The notes under the pieces: model-generated
Told to the model about the DNA's origin: nothing
Seen by the model: the letters and a program-made list of their open reading frames with translations, nothing else
Databases searched by the model: none
Shown: positions 56,545 through 64,000 of the stretch, one piece after another
How the letters are laid out: each line of letters starts with the position of its first letter
Numbering within the stretch: the first letter of the stretch is position 1
Program-made: the position numbers and the translations under genes
From: Brasilonema sp. CT11
GTDB lineage: Bacteria > Cyanobacteriota > Cyanobacteriia > Cyanobacteriales > Nostocaceae
Direction of reading: 5' to 3'
Assembly (NCBI RefSeq): GCF_017982655.1
Contig: NZ_JABXYX010000001.1
Location: forward strand, 62,001 to 126,000
Length of the DNA: 64,000 nt

Positions 56545-58742
56545 TGAGATTTTCTCCCTCTTGGAGTCACATCAAATTCTGTACGCACCCTAACACCGAG
56601 TACTGTATCCTCAAAACCATCTCGCCCTTGAAGTGTAAAACCTAACCGCAGATTAGGAAGCAATTCAAAATCGTAGAAAAGCTCTAACACGTCTGGATAA
56701 TCTCCACCACGGCGTAAGCTGTCGTTTGATAAAGCACGTCCGTAAGCCAAACCTAAGCGGTCATCTGGGGTAAACAAATCCAAAAAGCTGAGTCCAAATG
56801 AGTAAGTATCTGCCCCTTTGCCCAAATCACGGTTTTCGTAACGCCCGTAACGTCCAAAAAGACCTAGTTTCAAGTTGGGTACAAAAACTTCAGCATTCAA
56901 ACCGTATGCTTCTTCGCGGTCATTTTTTTGAGGTCCAAAGCTTGTGCGTTCTATATTTCTGGCAATCCCAAAGCTTTCTGGGAAAGTATCACGAATACCA
57001 GCATCGCGATCGGTGGAATAAGTTCCGCGAATAATCGCATTACCGTAACGGACTGCAACTTCTCCAGCAAATCCATCTAAAGCAAAGTCACTTATTTTAT
57101 TTGACGACGAGAAAACTGCTGCTTTCGCTTCAATATTATCAGTCACACTCCAGTTCACAAGTAACCCCGTGCGAGAAGCAATTCCCGTTGCTGACAACGC
57201 CGGGTTTGTCTGGAAAATCGGATTAAAGAATTGACTTGCTCCGTCTTTAGCAAAGCTGTTCCGGTCAAAATAAGACGTCAAATCTAACTGCCCCAAGACG
57301 AAACGCAGATTGGGCGCTCCTCCTATGGAAGTTGCAAGATAAAGCTCGTTGATGTTCAAGCCTTCTCCACGGGAGTCAACAAGAAGGTTTTCTCCAGTCA
57401 CCAAATCCAAAGTAGCCCCAACCAACAGTTGAGGAGTGAGCGGATACACTCCTGAGAGTCGCGCCCGTGCTGCAGAATCACCTCCTTGAGTTATGTAAAC
57501 TCCTTGAACCTGTAAAGAAGGTTCCTGCAAAGCTGTACTTCTTAGTAAGGGGCGACTTCTATCCACTGGTTGTGGAGTATTTGGTGTTGCTGATGGCGGT
57601 GTTAGCGATGGCGGTGTTGCTGATGGCGGTAATATCGATGGCGGTGTTGGAACTGTGGGAGTTGTCTGCGCTTGCATTTGTGGCGGTGGTACCGTTTGGG
57701 TAACTGGTAACGAGGAGACAACTTGACAATTCAGGTACTGATTGGTTGATGTAGAAATTCCTGATGGAGCTGTTGCGACTTGGCAGTTTAAGAGTTGATT
57801 GAAGGTAGATGCAGGAGTGTTAGGAATCGCTGACTGTGTTGTCGCTTGGCAGTTTAAGAGTTGATTAAAGGTAGGTGCACCGGTACCTGAAACTGTTGGT
57901 GACGATACGACTTGGCAGTTGAGAAGTTGGTTGGAAGTTTGTGTTGTAGAAGTCGTTGAAACTGATGACTGTGTTATTGCTTGAGGGTTTACCCTGAGCG
58001 GAGCCGAAGGGTTGAGGAGTTGAGGAGTTGGAGCAGGAGTAAACGGTGTTGCTGTTTGAGAATTTATGGGTTGATTGAACGTAGGTGTCGGAGTACCTGG
58101 AAGTGGTGGTAGAGGAGCTTGTTGTGGTTGAGAGTTGAGTAGTACCTGGTTGAAAGTGGGTGCTGATGGTGCCGATGGTGCCGATGGTGCAGTGAACTCT
58201 TGCGTAACTGTTGTACCAAAGGGTGGTGGGAGTGGTGCGTTTTGGATGTTTGGTTGTCCTAGACTGGCGGCTCCAGAAATTTGACGAATTTGTTCTTGGG
58301 CATTTTGTGCCACCACATTCTTGAGAGGTGGAACTGGCTTTGCTGGTGCTTTTGGGACTTTTACAGGCATTTGCTGTTGGATAAAGCCACTCTCCAACTG
58401 CTTAATGTCATCTGTAGGTGTCTTTACACTTTCAGACGAAGGTTTTCCTCTTGATGCAACAGCTACGTCCGTTGCTTGGCTTGATATCCCAGGTGGTGGA
58501 GGCACTGTCTGGGGCTTTAATTTTTGTCGTTTGCTAGATACGGGTGGTTTGGGTACTTGTAATAATTCCCCAAACTGGACATTGCTCGACTGTTGATTGT
58601 GTGGATTTTGTTGAGCCAAACACGCATCTTTCACTGCCATTATCCAAAAAATGGAGATTGAGGCAGTCTGAAGCAGAAAATAAGCCCTATTCCACTGTTT
58701 TGATCGAGCACATTTATGACAATCCAATACTGTGGGTCTCAT
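56541..58742 (-). CDS. Outer-membrane barrel protein with Pro-rich repeat linker (BcsC barrel candidate)
   Basis: 733 residues. Signal-like segment to about 43 (WIMAVKDACLAQQ), a Pro/Gln/Ser/Thr-rich region 55-405, then about 330 residues of beta-barrel text (LSGVYPLTPQLLVGATLDLV, LNINELYLATSIGG, RGTYSTDRDAGIRDTF, LGVRVRTEFDV) with alternating aromatic strands and a porin-like end. Within the linker the motif (S/T)xNQ-LLN-(C/S)Q recurs six times: 196, 221, 269, 291, 313, 332; the last four carry a Cys. It is the first gene of the cellulose operon, and its stop overlaps the TPR start. It most likely forms the outer-membrane exit pore. No carbohydrate-porin (OprB/SLH) domain is seen. Confidence 0.8.
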   Translation of the reverse strand: MRPTVLDCHKCARSKQWNRAYFLLQTASISIFWIMAVKDACLAQQNPHNQQSSNVQFGELLQVPKPPVSSKRQKLKPQTVPPPPGISSQATDVAVASRGKPSSESVKTPTDDIKQLESGFIQQQMPVKVPKAPAKPVPPLKNVVAQNAQEQIRQISGAASLGQPNIQNAPLPPPFGTTVTQEFTAPSAPSAPSAPTFNQVLLNSQPQQAPLPPLPGTPTPTFNQPINSQTATPFTPAPTPQLLNPSAPLRVNPQAITQSSVSTTSTTQTSNQLLNCQVVSSPTVSGTGAPTFNQLLNCQATTQSAIPNTPASTFNQLLNCQVATAPSGISTSTNQYLNCQVVSSLPVTQTVPPPQMQAQTTPTVPTPPSILPPSATPPSLTPPSATPNTPQPVDRSRPLLRSTALQEPSLQVQGVYITQGGDSAARARLSGVYPLTPQLLVGATLDLVTGENLLVDSRGEGLNINELYLATSIGGAPNLRFVLGQLDLTSYFDRNSFAKDGASQFFNPIFQTNPALSATGIASRTGLLVNWSVTDNIEAKAAVFSSSNKISDFALDGFAGEVAVRYGNAIIRGTYSTDRDAGIRDTFPESFGIARNIERTSFGPQKNDREEAYGLNAEVFVPNLKLGLFGRYGRYENRDLGKGADTYSFGLSFLDLFTPDDRLGLAYGRALSNDSLRRGGDYPDVLELFYDFELLPNLRLGFTLQGRDGFEDTVLGVRVRTEFDVTPRGRKSQ

Positions 58743-58955
58743 TGGCTAGCTGATAAACAACTAAGATTCATTTGTTACAAGATGTCGCCACTTTATCAGA
58801 AAGTGTGAGTATTTTAACGAAATTCTACAACTTTTTAACTGTTAATTAACTTGATATAAAAGTGATAAAAGCTTTACTAGTTTTAGTTTTTCTATAAAAA
58901 ATAAGGGAAAATATAATCTATGTTGTTTTGAATTGGGTAAAAGCCTCATTTATCT

Positions 58956-59711
58956 ATGCAAAATTCACATTTACGGGTATATTCGCCAAATATTTCAAAT
59001 TTATCGTTGAATATCACCCTAATAAGTATTTCTTTGCTGCTACTAACCGTCATTTCTAGCTGTGGTAAAAAAGCACAAGAACAAGTGCAACTAGAAATCA
59101 AAAGTGTGGAACCCGCAGGAAGTAATGGGATATACAACCTGGCAGGTAGTACAAATCTACCTGATTCGAGCAAAATTGCAATCGTCGCAGTTCGCAACTT
59201 AGTTCCAATAGCAGGACAACAAGCAGGAGTTTTGAATGATGATGCGAACAATAATCGTTCAATTCTGGCTCGCCAAGTTGTTGAAGTTAAACAGGGACAG
59301 TGGCAAACAAACCTTAATCTTTGGCAAGTTGCAGCTGACGGTCGTTTCCAGGAACCTTGGCAAGTTTATCAAACACAAATGAAATTACGTCCAGATAGCA
59401 ACGTCACCTTTGTTGCTACTTTTGAGCCTGCTGATCAGTTAAAAAAATCAAAGTTGCAACTTGATGCTCAACAGCTTCGCTTTACAAACGAAGGCGAACC
59501 CTACTTACAAGCACATCAAACTTTACCGATATCTCTACCTGCAGGCAAAACAACACCTCCTCTCGAACAACCAGAAGATTTGAATAATACCTTGGCAAAT
59601 CCACCTGAAATCGTCCAAGCGTCTACTTTGAGTTCAAACGCTTCTTTCGTGCGATCAGCGAAATTCAGACAAACTAACGCTCCCTTGAAATCTTCTGAAT
59701 TTTTACGCTAA
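58956..59711 (+). CDS. Putative lipoprotein, divergent from the cellulose operon
   Basis: 251 residues. Signal sequence LISISLLLLTVISSC with Cys at about 36, i.e. a lipobox (I-S-S-C). The mature part is beta-rich (SVEPAGSNGIYNLAGSTNLP, SKIAIVAVRNLV, NVTFVATFEPADQL) and may be a small Ig/C2-like domain; the tail is low-complexity. No family is recognised. It faces the cellulose operon across 213 bases, so the two may share a regulatory region. After the stop the same frame continues to encode a near copy of the last residues (LRQTKAPLKP against FRQTNAPLKS), a tandem duplication placed beyond the stop. A hairpin with TTTTT follows. Confidence 0.83.
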   Translation: MQNSHLRVYSPNISNLSLNITLISISLLLLTVISSCGKKAQEQVQLEIKSVEPAGSNGIYNLAGSTNLPDSSKIAIVAVRNLVPIAGQQAGVLNDDANNNRSILARQVVEVKQGQWQTNLNLWQVAADGRFQEPWQVYQTQMKLRPDSNVTFVATFEPADQLKKSKLQLDAQQLRFTNEGEPYLQAHQTLPISLPAGKTTPPLEQPEDLNNTLANPPEIVQASTLSSNASFVRSAKFRQTNAPLKSSEFLR

Positions 59712-59767
59712 CCAACGACACTTAGACAAACCAAAGCACCCTTGAAACCTGCTCACATTCGATGCTG

Positions 59768-59853
59768 AAAAAGAGCGCCTGAGTTTCTCACTCACTTAAA
59801 TTTATAAGTGTTTTGAGAGTGATAGTATATCCTAAATCTATCTGGCGCTTTTT
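59768..59853 (+). terminator. Terminator hairpin after the lipoprotein gene
   Basis: AAAAAGAGCGCC (59768-59779) pairs with GGCGCTTTTT (59844-59853) with a small bulge. A second inner stem uses CACTT/AAGTG. The T-run at the 3' side fits intrinsic termination on the plus strand. Confidence 0.6.
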
Positions 59854-60275
59854 CTTCAGCAATTATTTTTTTGTAGAGATTACAGAATTATTCAAAATGT
59901 GTATGTTTTGTGACTTTTAATATTCAGTGAATATGTATGTTTATTTTGAATGAAAATTATGACTAAAGCCAATAGAACTTACGCATTGACAAAGTGACCA
60001 AAATATATTGTCAAAGAGAAATTTGATGAAGGATGCTATCTGCCTTTGGCAGCAGCGCTGATCCCCTATGCCCAAGCGTGCCGTTAGGCATAGGGGCGCA
60101 CTCAAAGGACGCGATGCTCCAGGAGAGAGCCGCCCAAAAAGCGATCGCCAACATAAAGGATCTGACGGGAACCGATAATTCGGAAGCAGGGGAGGCCCAA
60201 AGCATATATTTTCCGCATAACAACAGAACAGTTCATTTGTCAATTTTTATTACTTGAAACTTAGGAGCCGCTGAA
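59854..60275. other. Spacer with GC-rich repeat before the lamin-tail gene
   Basis: No gene supported; overlapping frames on both strands follow a GC-rich repeat patch at 60033-60170. It holds the perfect 10-base inverted repeat at 60063-60096. AGGAG 8 bases before 60276 is the next gene's ribosome site. Confidence 0.55.
60063..60096. repeat. Inverted repeat CCCCTATGCC/GGCATAGGGG
   Basis: Perfect 10-base arms (60063-60072 and 60087-60096) with a 14-base loop, inside a GC-rich dispersed-repeat patch. Similar GC-rich text (GCATAGGGCGTTGGGCATAA) occurs at 38740-38760. Confidence 0.6.
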
Positions 60276-61670
60276 ATGAACAAAAAATTAAGCAAAATAT
60301 TTCTCGCTAATGATGCTTCAACTTTAAGGAACGTCGGATTTCAAAACTCTCCTGACACGGCAATTTTTGCCAAAAATATTGCTAATTGGTTCACGGGCGG
60401 TCGTCCAGGCAAGTTTCATTCTTACTTAGACCCGGATTTAGCTGAATCTGAATCGGCTTTAGCACAGACAATGACTAAAGCTGGTCATACATGGACTGTT
60501 GGATTCGATATCCCAGAAGATGTGGATGCGATTTTTTCACATGACTCTTGTGTTTGGGATGAACTCACAGATTTGTTTGAAGCTGGAATGAACTTTTACT
60601 TAGCTGCCGAGACGGAATATGATGACTATGCTTCAGGGTATGACTTTAATTGGTTTCTTTGGGAAGTTGGTTTACAGTTTAAAGAGGGCTATAACGGGAT
60701 TTCAGGAAATCAACCCATTAATAGCGATCATCCGATTTTTGCTGGAGTTAAATCTCTTTATCAACGCAATGGCAGTTCGGTTATAGATTTCCAACCTGAC
60801 GAGCAGGCCAATCAAATTCTCGTCTCCACTCCTGATGGAGAAGGGCTGTATGCAATACTCGATCTGTCAAATGCGACACCCCACGTCAGGATTTCGAGGA
60901 TTTTTTCGGACCCAAGTGTTGAATCCACGGAGGCGGACGAATATATCGCGATTGTCAACGATGGGCTGGTTGATATAGATATATCGGGCTGGAAAATTCA
61001 CAGCGTAAATCGCAATCAAGAATTCTCTTTTCCCACCGGGACAGTATTGAAAAAAGGAGCTAAGCGTCGAGTTTATACTAACTCGGTGCATCCAGACTCA
61101 GGCGGCTTCTCTTTCGGTAGCAAACGCTCTATTTGGAATAACAAAGCAGATGAGGGACGGCTGTATGATACTCAGGGGAATTTGATGTCTAGCTATGCTT
61201 ATACTGAGCACAGTCAAAAGCTATCTAATCTGACAAAATCCCTTGGCTTAGACAATCTGATCCTAGAAGCAGATCCAGAAGCGATTGAGGCACAGAAAGC
61301 TTTAGGCGGTCAGGTAACTTTTGAGGAAGCATTGGATCAAGCATACTATTGCTTTGTAGGCTTTTACGGTGACGATCCAACAGAAAGCTCGGTTACACAG
61401 GTGATCGCTGCTAATGCTGCTGCTGTGGGTGTGCCATACGCCTATTTTAATGGCGATCATGAACCCTCGTCTTACTTCTATATGGACAAACCCACCACTA
61501 AAATTACCCTCTGTACGCAACAGACACCGATGCTCCCAACAGAAGGGGAAAGCATAGAAGCTAACTGGATATTTATGTTACAAATTCCTGAACTCAACAC
61601 AGTACATTGGGCGATTATCGACCGCTCAGGCGAAGAAGAAGTGTACAACTACGGTCGTAAATTGTCCTGA
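60276..61670 (+). CDS. Lamin-tail-domain protein with unassigned flanking domains
   Basis: 464 residues. Residues 1-205 form a domain I do not recognise, with text like IFLANDASTLRNVGF and FWAGMNFYL-type alpha/beta alternation, resembling ThuA/GATase-like folds (VDAIFSHDSCVWDELTDLFEAG). Residues 205-310 are a lamin-tail (LTD) domain: ISRIFSDPSVESTEADEYIA, IVNDGLVDIDISGWKIHS, FPTGTVLKKGAKRRVYTN. The C-terminal 120 residues are again unassigned. LTD domains occur in secreted and surface proteins and nucleases; no nuclease motif is seen here and there is no signal peptide. AGGAG lies 8 bases before the ATG. A strong hairpin follows. Function is unknown. Confidence 0.82.
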   Translation: MNKKLSKIFLANDASTLRNVGFQNSPDTAIFAKNIANWFTGGRPGKFHSYLDPDLAESESALAQTMTKAGHTWTVGFDIPEDVDAIFSHDSCVWDELTDLFEAGMNFYLAAETEYDDYASGYDFNWFLWEVGLQFKEGYNGISGNQPINSDHPIFAGVKSLYQRNGSSVIDFQPDEQANQILVSTPDGEGLYAILDLSNATPHVRISRIFSDPSVESTEADEYIAIVNDGLVDIDISGWKIHSVNRNQEFSFPTGTVLKKGAKRRVYTNSVHPDSGGFSFGSKRSIWNNKADEGRLYDTQGNLMSSYAYTEHSQKLSNLTKSLGLDNLILEADPEAIEAQKALGGQVTFEEALDQAYYCFVGFYGDDPTESSVTQVIAANAAAVGVPYAYFNGDHEPSSYFYMDKPTTKITLCTQQTPMLPTEGESIEANWIFMLQIPELNTVHWAIIDRSGEEEVYNYGRKLS

Positions 61671-61690
61671 AAAATAGGTATTCGCAAAGC

Positions 61691-61721
61691 AGCCAAACCG
61701 AATAAATTGATCGGTTTGGCT
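61691..61721 (+). terminator. Hairpin after the lamin-tail gene
   Basis: AGCCAAACCGA and TCGGTTTGGCT form a perfect 11-base stem with a 9-base loop, 20 bases after the stop. No long T-run follows, so termination efficiency is uncertain. Confidence 0.6.
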
Positions 61722-61940
61722 ACGGTTAATAAAGCAGGGGCAATAGAATTGGAACAAGTTCTCCGACCAACAAAGAATTCATCAACCAGTCGCACCAGAC
61801 GTATTCTGGCTCTTGGTTTTTGACTTGTAAATTATTTGTTGATGAAAATTTCCTCTGTTACCCTAAAAGTTGCAAAAATAATGCTAAACTAGTAAGCCTA
61901 GTAGTGTGTTTATATATCAATAGTCTTTCTGGAACTGACT

Positions 61941-62246
61941 GTGGCGAATACAAAGTCTGCTCTCAAGCGTGCCCAAATCGCAGAACGTAACCGACTGCGT
62001 AACAAAGCATATAAATCGGCAGTGAAAACCCTGATGAAAAAATACTTCGCTGCTGTAGATGCCTATGGGGCAAATCAAAGCCCGGAATCAAAACAAGAAG
62101 TCATGAGCCGAATGTCGGAAGCTTACAGCAAAATCGATAGAGCGGTGAAAAAAGGTGTACTTCATCCTAACAATGGAGCCAGGAAAAAGTCAAAATTGGC
62201 TCAGAGGCTAAAAGTGCACACACAAGCAGCAGCAAGCGCACAGTAG
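61941..62246 (+). CDS. rpsT: 30S ribosomal protein S20
   Basis: 101 residues starting at GTG (61941) with [20 protein letters not shown], the standard S20 opening. The body is lysine/arginine-rich three-helix ([35 protein letters not shown]). It binds 16S rRNA early in 30S assembly. The order rpsT - tatD - rpoB is the arrangement familiar from Nostoc-type genomes. S20 is often autoregulated at translation; the GTG start and weak ribosome site are consistent with that but do not prove it. Confidence 0.98.
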   Translation: MANTKSALKRAQIAERNRLRNKAYKSAVKTLMKKYFAAVDAYGANQSPESKQEVMSRMSEAYSKIDRAVKKGVLHPNNGARKKSKLAQRLKVHTQAAASAQ

Positions 62247-62306
62247 TCAATAATCTGTAGTCTTGAGTCCCTAGTATAAAAGTGCGAAAAGAAAGCACCT
62301 ATACCC

Positions 62307-62321
62307 TATGGCTAAGCCATA
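62307..62321. repeat. Small palindrome in the rpsT-tatD gap
   Basis: TATGGCT-A-AGCCATA is a 15-base near-perfect hairpin within a repeat patch that also has a HIP1-like GGCGATCGCG. It may attenuate or separate the rpsT and tatD transcripts. Confidence 0.4.
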
Positions 62322-62490
62322 AAGCGCTAGTTCCTTTCTGCTGGGGAACCTGTTCGCAGGACAGGCGATCGCGCAGCGCTTATACATAATGAATGAAAAG
62401 CTTATGATGCAAGCTTTTTAAAATTGTAATGAGTGCGAAGCGGTAGTAGTCGGTATCAAGGACTAAACGGCAAAAGACGAAGGATAAGCA

Positions 62491-63276
62491 ATGCAGCTGA
62501 TAGACACTCACGTTCACGTCAACTTTGACGTTTTCCAGCCGGATTTAGAAGCAGTGCGATCGCGATGGCAACAAGCAGGCGTCGTACATCTGGTACACTC
62601 CTGTGTAGAACCATCTGAGTTTAAAGGCATTCAAGATCTGGCTCACCGTTTTCCAGAAATGAGCTTTGCTGTAGGGTTACATCCTTTAGATGCAGCAAAA
62701 TGGAATGAACAAACAGCAGATGAAATCATAAGTTTCGCTAATTCTGACTCTAAAGTCGTAGCAATTGGGGAAACGGGGCTGGATTTCTATAAAGCAGATA
62801 ACGAAGAGCAACAGCAGAAGGTTTTTGAGACACAGTTAGCGATCGCCGCCCAACTCAATAAACCCGTCATTATCCACTGTCGTGATGCAGCGGCACAGGT
62901 AAGGCAAATACTGCAAAAATGGATAAACCTCAAAGGAAAAAGTGTGCGGGGTGTCATGCACTGCTGGGGTGGAAGCCCAGAACAAACCCAATGGTTTGTT
63001 GACTTGGACTTCTACATCAGCTTTAGCGGAACAGTGACATTTAAAAACGCCAAACAAATTCAACAATCAGCTGCTATGGTCAGGAGCGATCGCCTGTTAA
63101 TAGAAACAGATTGTCCTTTTCTCTCACCCGTCCCAAAACGAGGTGAACGGCGCAATGAACCAGCGTACGTCCGCTATGTTGCAGAACAAGTCGCAGCAGT
63201 GCGGGGAGAAACGGTTGATGCGATCGCAACTCTGACTACCCGAAATGCCTGTGAATTGTTTGGCTTAACAATATAG
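62491..63276 (+). CDS. tatD: TatD-family metal-dependent DNase
   Basis: 261 residues, the family length. Metal ligands in order: DTHVHV (H-x-H), GETGLDF (Glu), VIIHCRDA (His), MHCWGG (His) and ETDCPFL (Asp). It acts as a 3'-5' exonuclease on DNA with roles in repair. AAGGATAAGCA precedes the ATG. It sits between rpsT and rpoB, as in related cyanobacteria. Confidence 0.97.
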   Translation: MQLIDTHVHVNFDVFQPDLEAVRSRWQQAGVVHLVHSCVEPSEFKGIQDLAHRFPEMSFAVGLHPLDAAKWNEQTADEIISFANSDSKVVAIGETGLDFYKADNEEQQQKVFETQLAIAAQLNKPVIIHCRDAAAQVRQILQKWINLKGKSVRGVMHCWGGSPEQTQWFVDLDFYISFSGTVTFKNAKQIQQSAAMVRSDRLLIETDCPFLSPVPKRGERRNEPAYVRYVAEQVAAVRGETVDAIATLTTRNACELFGLTI

Positions 63277-63973
63277 AACATCTCCCCTAGTGCAGAAACT
63301 TAGATAATGGAAAACTCAAACTTTAGGAGGACTAAAATATGCTATTATTATTTCCTCCAAAATAGACTTGCATAAGCCATAATGGTTAAGGAAGCAACTA
63401 TTGAATCTGACACTTGAGTCAAGAATAGCTTATTAACCATCCTTTTAATCTCTACAACTGGATGCTCTAATTCCATGAGGACTATAACTTTCAATTATTG
63501 GTCATCTAGACCTGCTCTCTAAACAGTAGTTTCATATTTTTCCTATAGAAAATTGTTAAACAAATGACCGTGTGGCCACCACCCGCCAAGGCAAACTATC
63601 CATAGACAAAGTAGGCTCAGGGGAATATTGTCCTCTGAGCATAAGGATATTATCCCTCTGGGTTTCAACCCAGGTAGTTACGTACAAGCCAAAACAATGT
63701 GACGCTGCTTAAGGTAGAATGCGCTTTTTGGAGGGGGAAGTGAAGAAAACAAGACAAAGTAACAAAAAGTTATACCATTTGAATTCAGTAAAGAAGTTCA
63801 TAGCTAATGGAAATTGCCAACTAATGGCCGCAAAATGGGTAATTATCCCCTTGCCAAAATCCTTATTCGCGGCTTTAATAACTCCGTTTGCCCACACCTG
63901 CTCGTGAGTAGGCGGTGTCAGGAGAAGTTCCCACACACCATTAAGTAAAACTTAGGTTGACAAAGGTAGAGGC
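63277..63973. other. Long leader upstream of rpoB with hairpins
   Basis: 697 bases without a supported gene. Two hairpins stand out: CTCAGGGGA/TCCTCTGAG (63616-63639) and CTGGGTT/AACCCAG (63658-63673). A 62-codon frame (63719-63907) has no ribosome site or similarity. The rpoB promoter must be here. Confidence 0.55.
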
Positions 63974-64000
63974 ATGACAAACGAAACAATTATGGAACCC
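63974..64000 (+). CDS. rpoB: RNA polymerase beta subunit, first nine codons
   Basis: The last 27 bases read MTNETIMEP from an ATG at 63974, nearly the same as the opening of Nostoc-type RpoB (MTNET..EPAFLLP). Position after tatD agrees. The rest is outside the window, so the call rests on nine residues plus synteny. Confidence 0.8.

Noticed and set aside
63719-63907. 62-codon plus-strand frame before rpoB
   Set aside because: No ribosome site or similarity, lies in an untranslated leader and is matched by an equally long antisense frame.

Overview
The window looks like chromosome from a filamentous, heterocyst-forming cyanobacterium (Nostocales). The evidence is many HIP1 octamers (GCGATCGC), a HetP-family gene, the rpsT - tatD - rpoB order at the right edge, a cyanobacterial cellulose operon, and dispersed palindromic repeats typical of these genomes. 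Genus cannot be decided. Nearly everything from 1 to 58.7 kb lies on the minus strand; the last 5 kb is on the plus strand.

Region 1 (1-15.9 kb) is a type I polyketide locus. A 3027-residue PKS carries a methyltransferase-GNAT-ACP loading unit plus one KS-AT-DH-cMT-KR-ACP module and hands over to a second PKS cut by the left edge. Upstream in the same direction lie three paralogous ferritin-like di-iron proteins, two SAM methyltransferases and a class 3 lipase-like protein. I do not recognise the cluster as any named pathway.

Region 2 (16-18.9 kb) is a microviridin-type graspetide locus. It has a precursor with three TxKxPSD cores, an intact lactone-type ATP-grasp ligase, and a broken lactam-type ligase. 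Beside it are an IS remnant and a decayed small gene.

Region 3 (19.4-36.2 kb) combines a C39-peptidase ABC exporter, an HlyD adaptor and a PpiC-like protein with three Ser/Thr-rich peptides bearing double-glycine leaders, a small Ser-rich protein and an RTX-repeat protein. Next come a double TPR-OGT (SPINDLY-type) glycosyltransferase and an SDR-TPR-GT2 fusion. Together these suggest a secreted, possibly glycosylated, peptide system.

Region 4 (36.2-47.2 kb) is gene-poor. It holds a hetP-family gene, a shortened HlyD-like gene, a 34-codon relic of a second C39/HetC-type exporter, a GH116 glucosylceramidase-like enzyme, two small ORFs and a GIY-YIG protein.

Region 5 (47.5-58.7 kb) is a cellulose synthase operon: porin-like barrel, TPR protein, GH8 glucanase, BcsB and BcsA. 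Region 6 (58.9-64 kb, plus strand) has a lipoprotein, a lamin-tail protein, rpsT, tatD and the first nine codons of rpoB.

No tRNA, rRNA or CRISPR array was seen. Functional assignments rest on motif reading and remembered family sequences, not on database searches.
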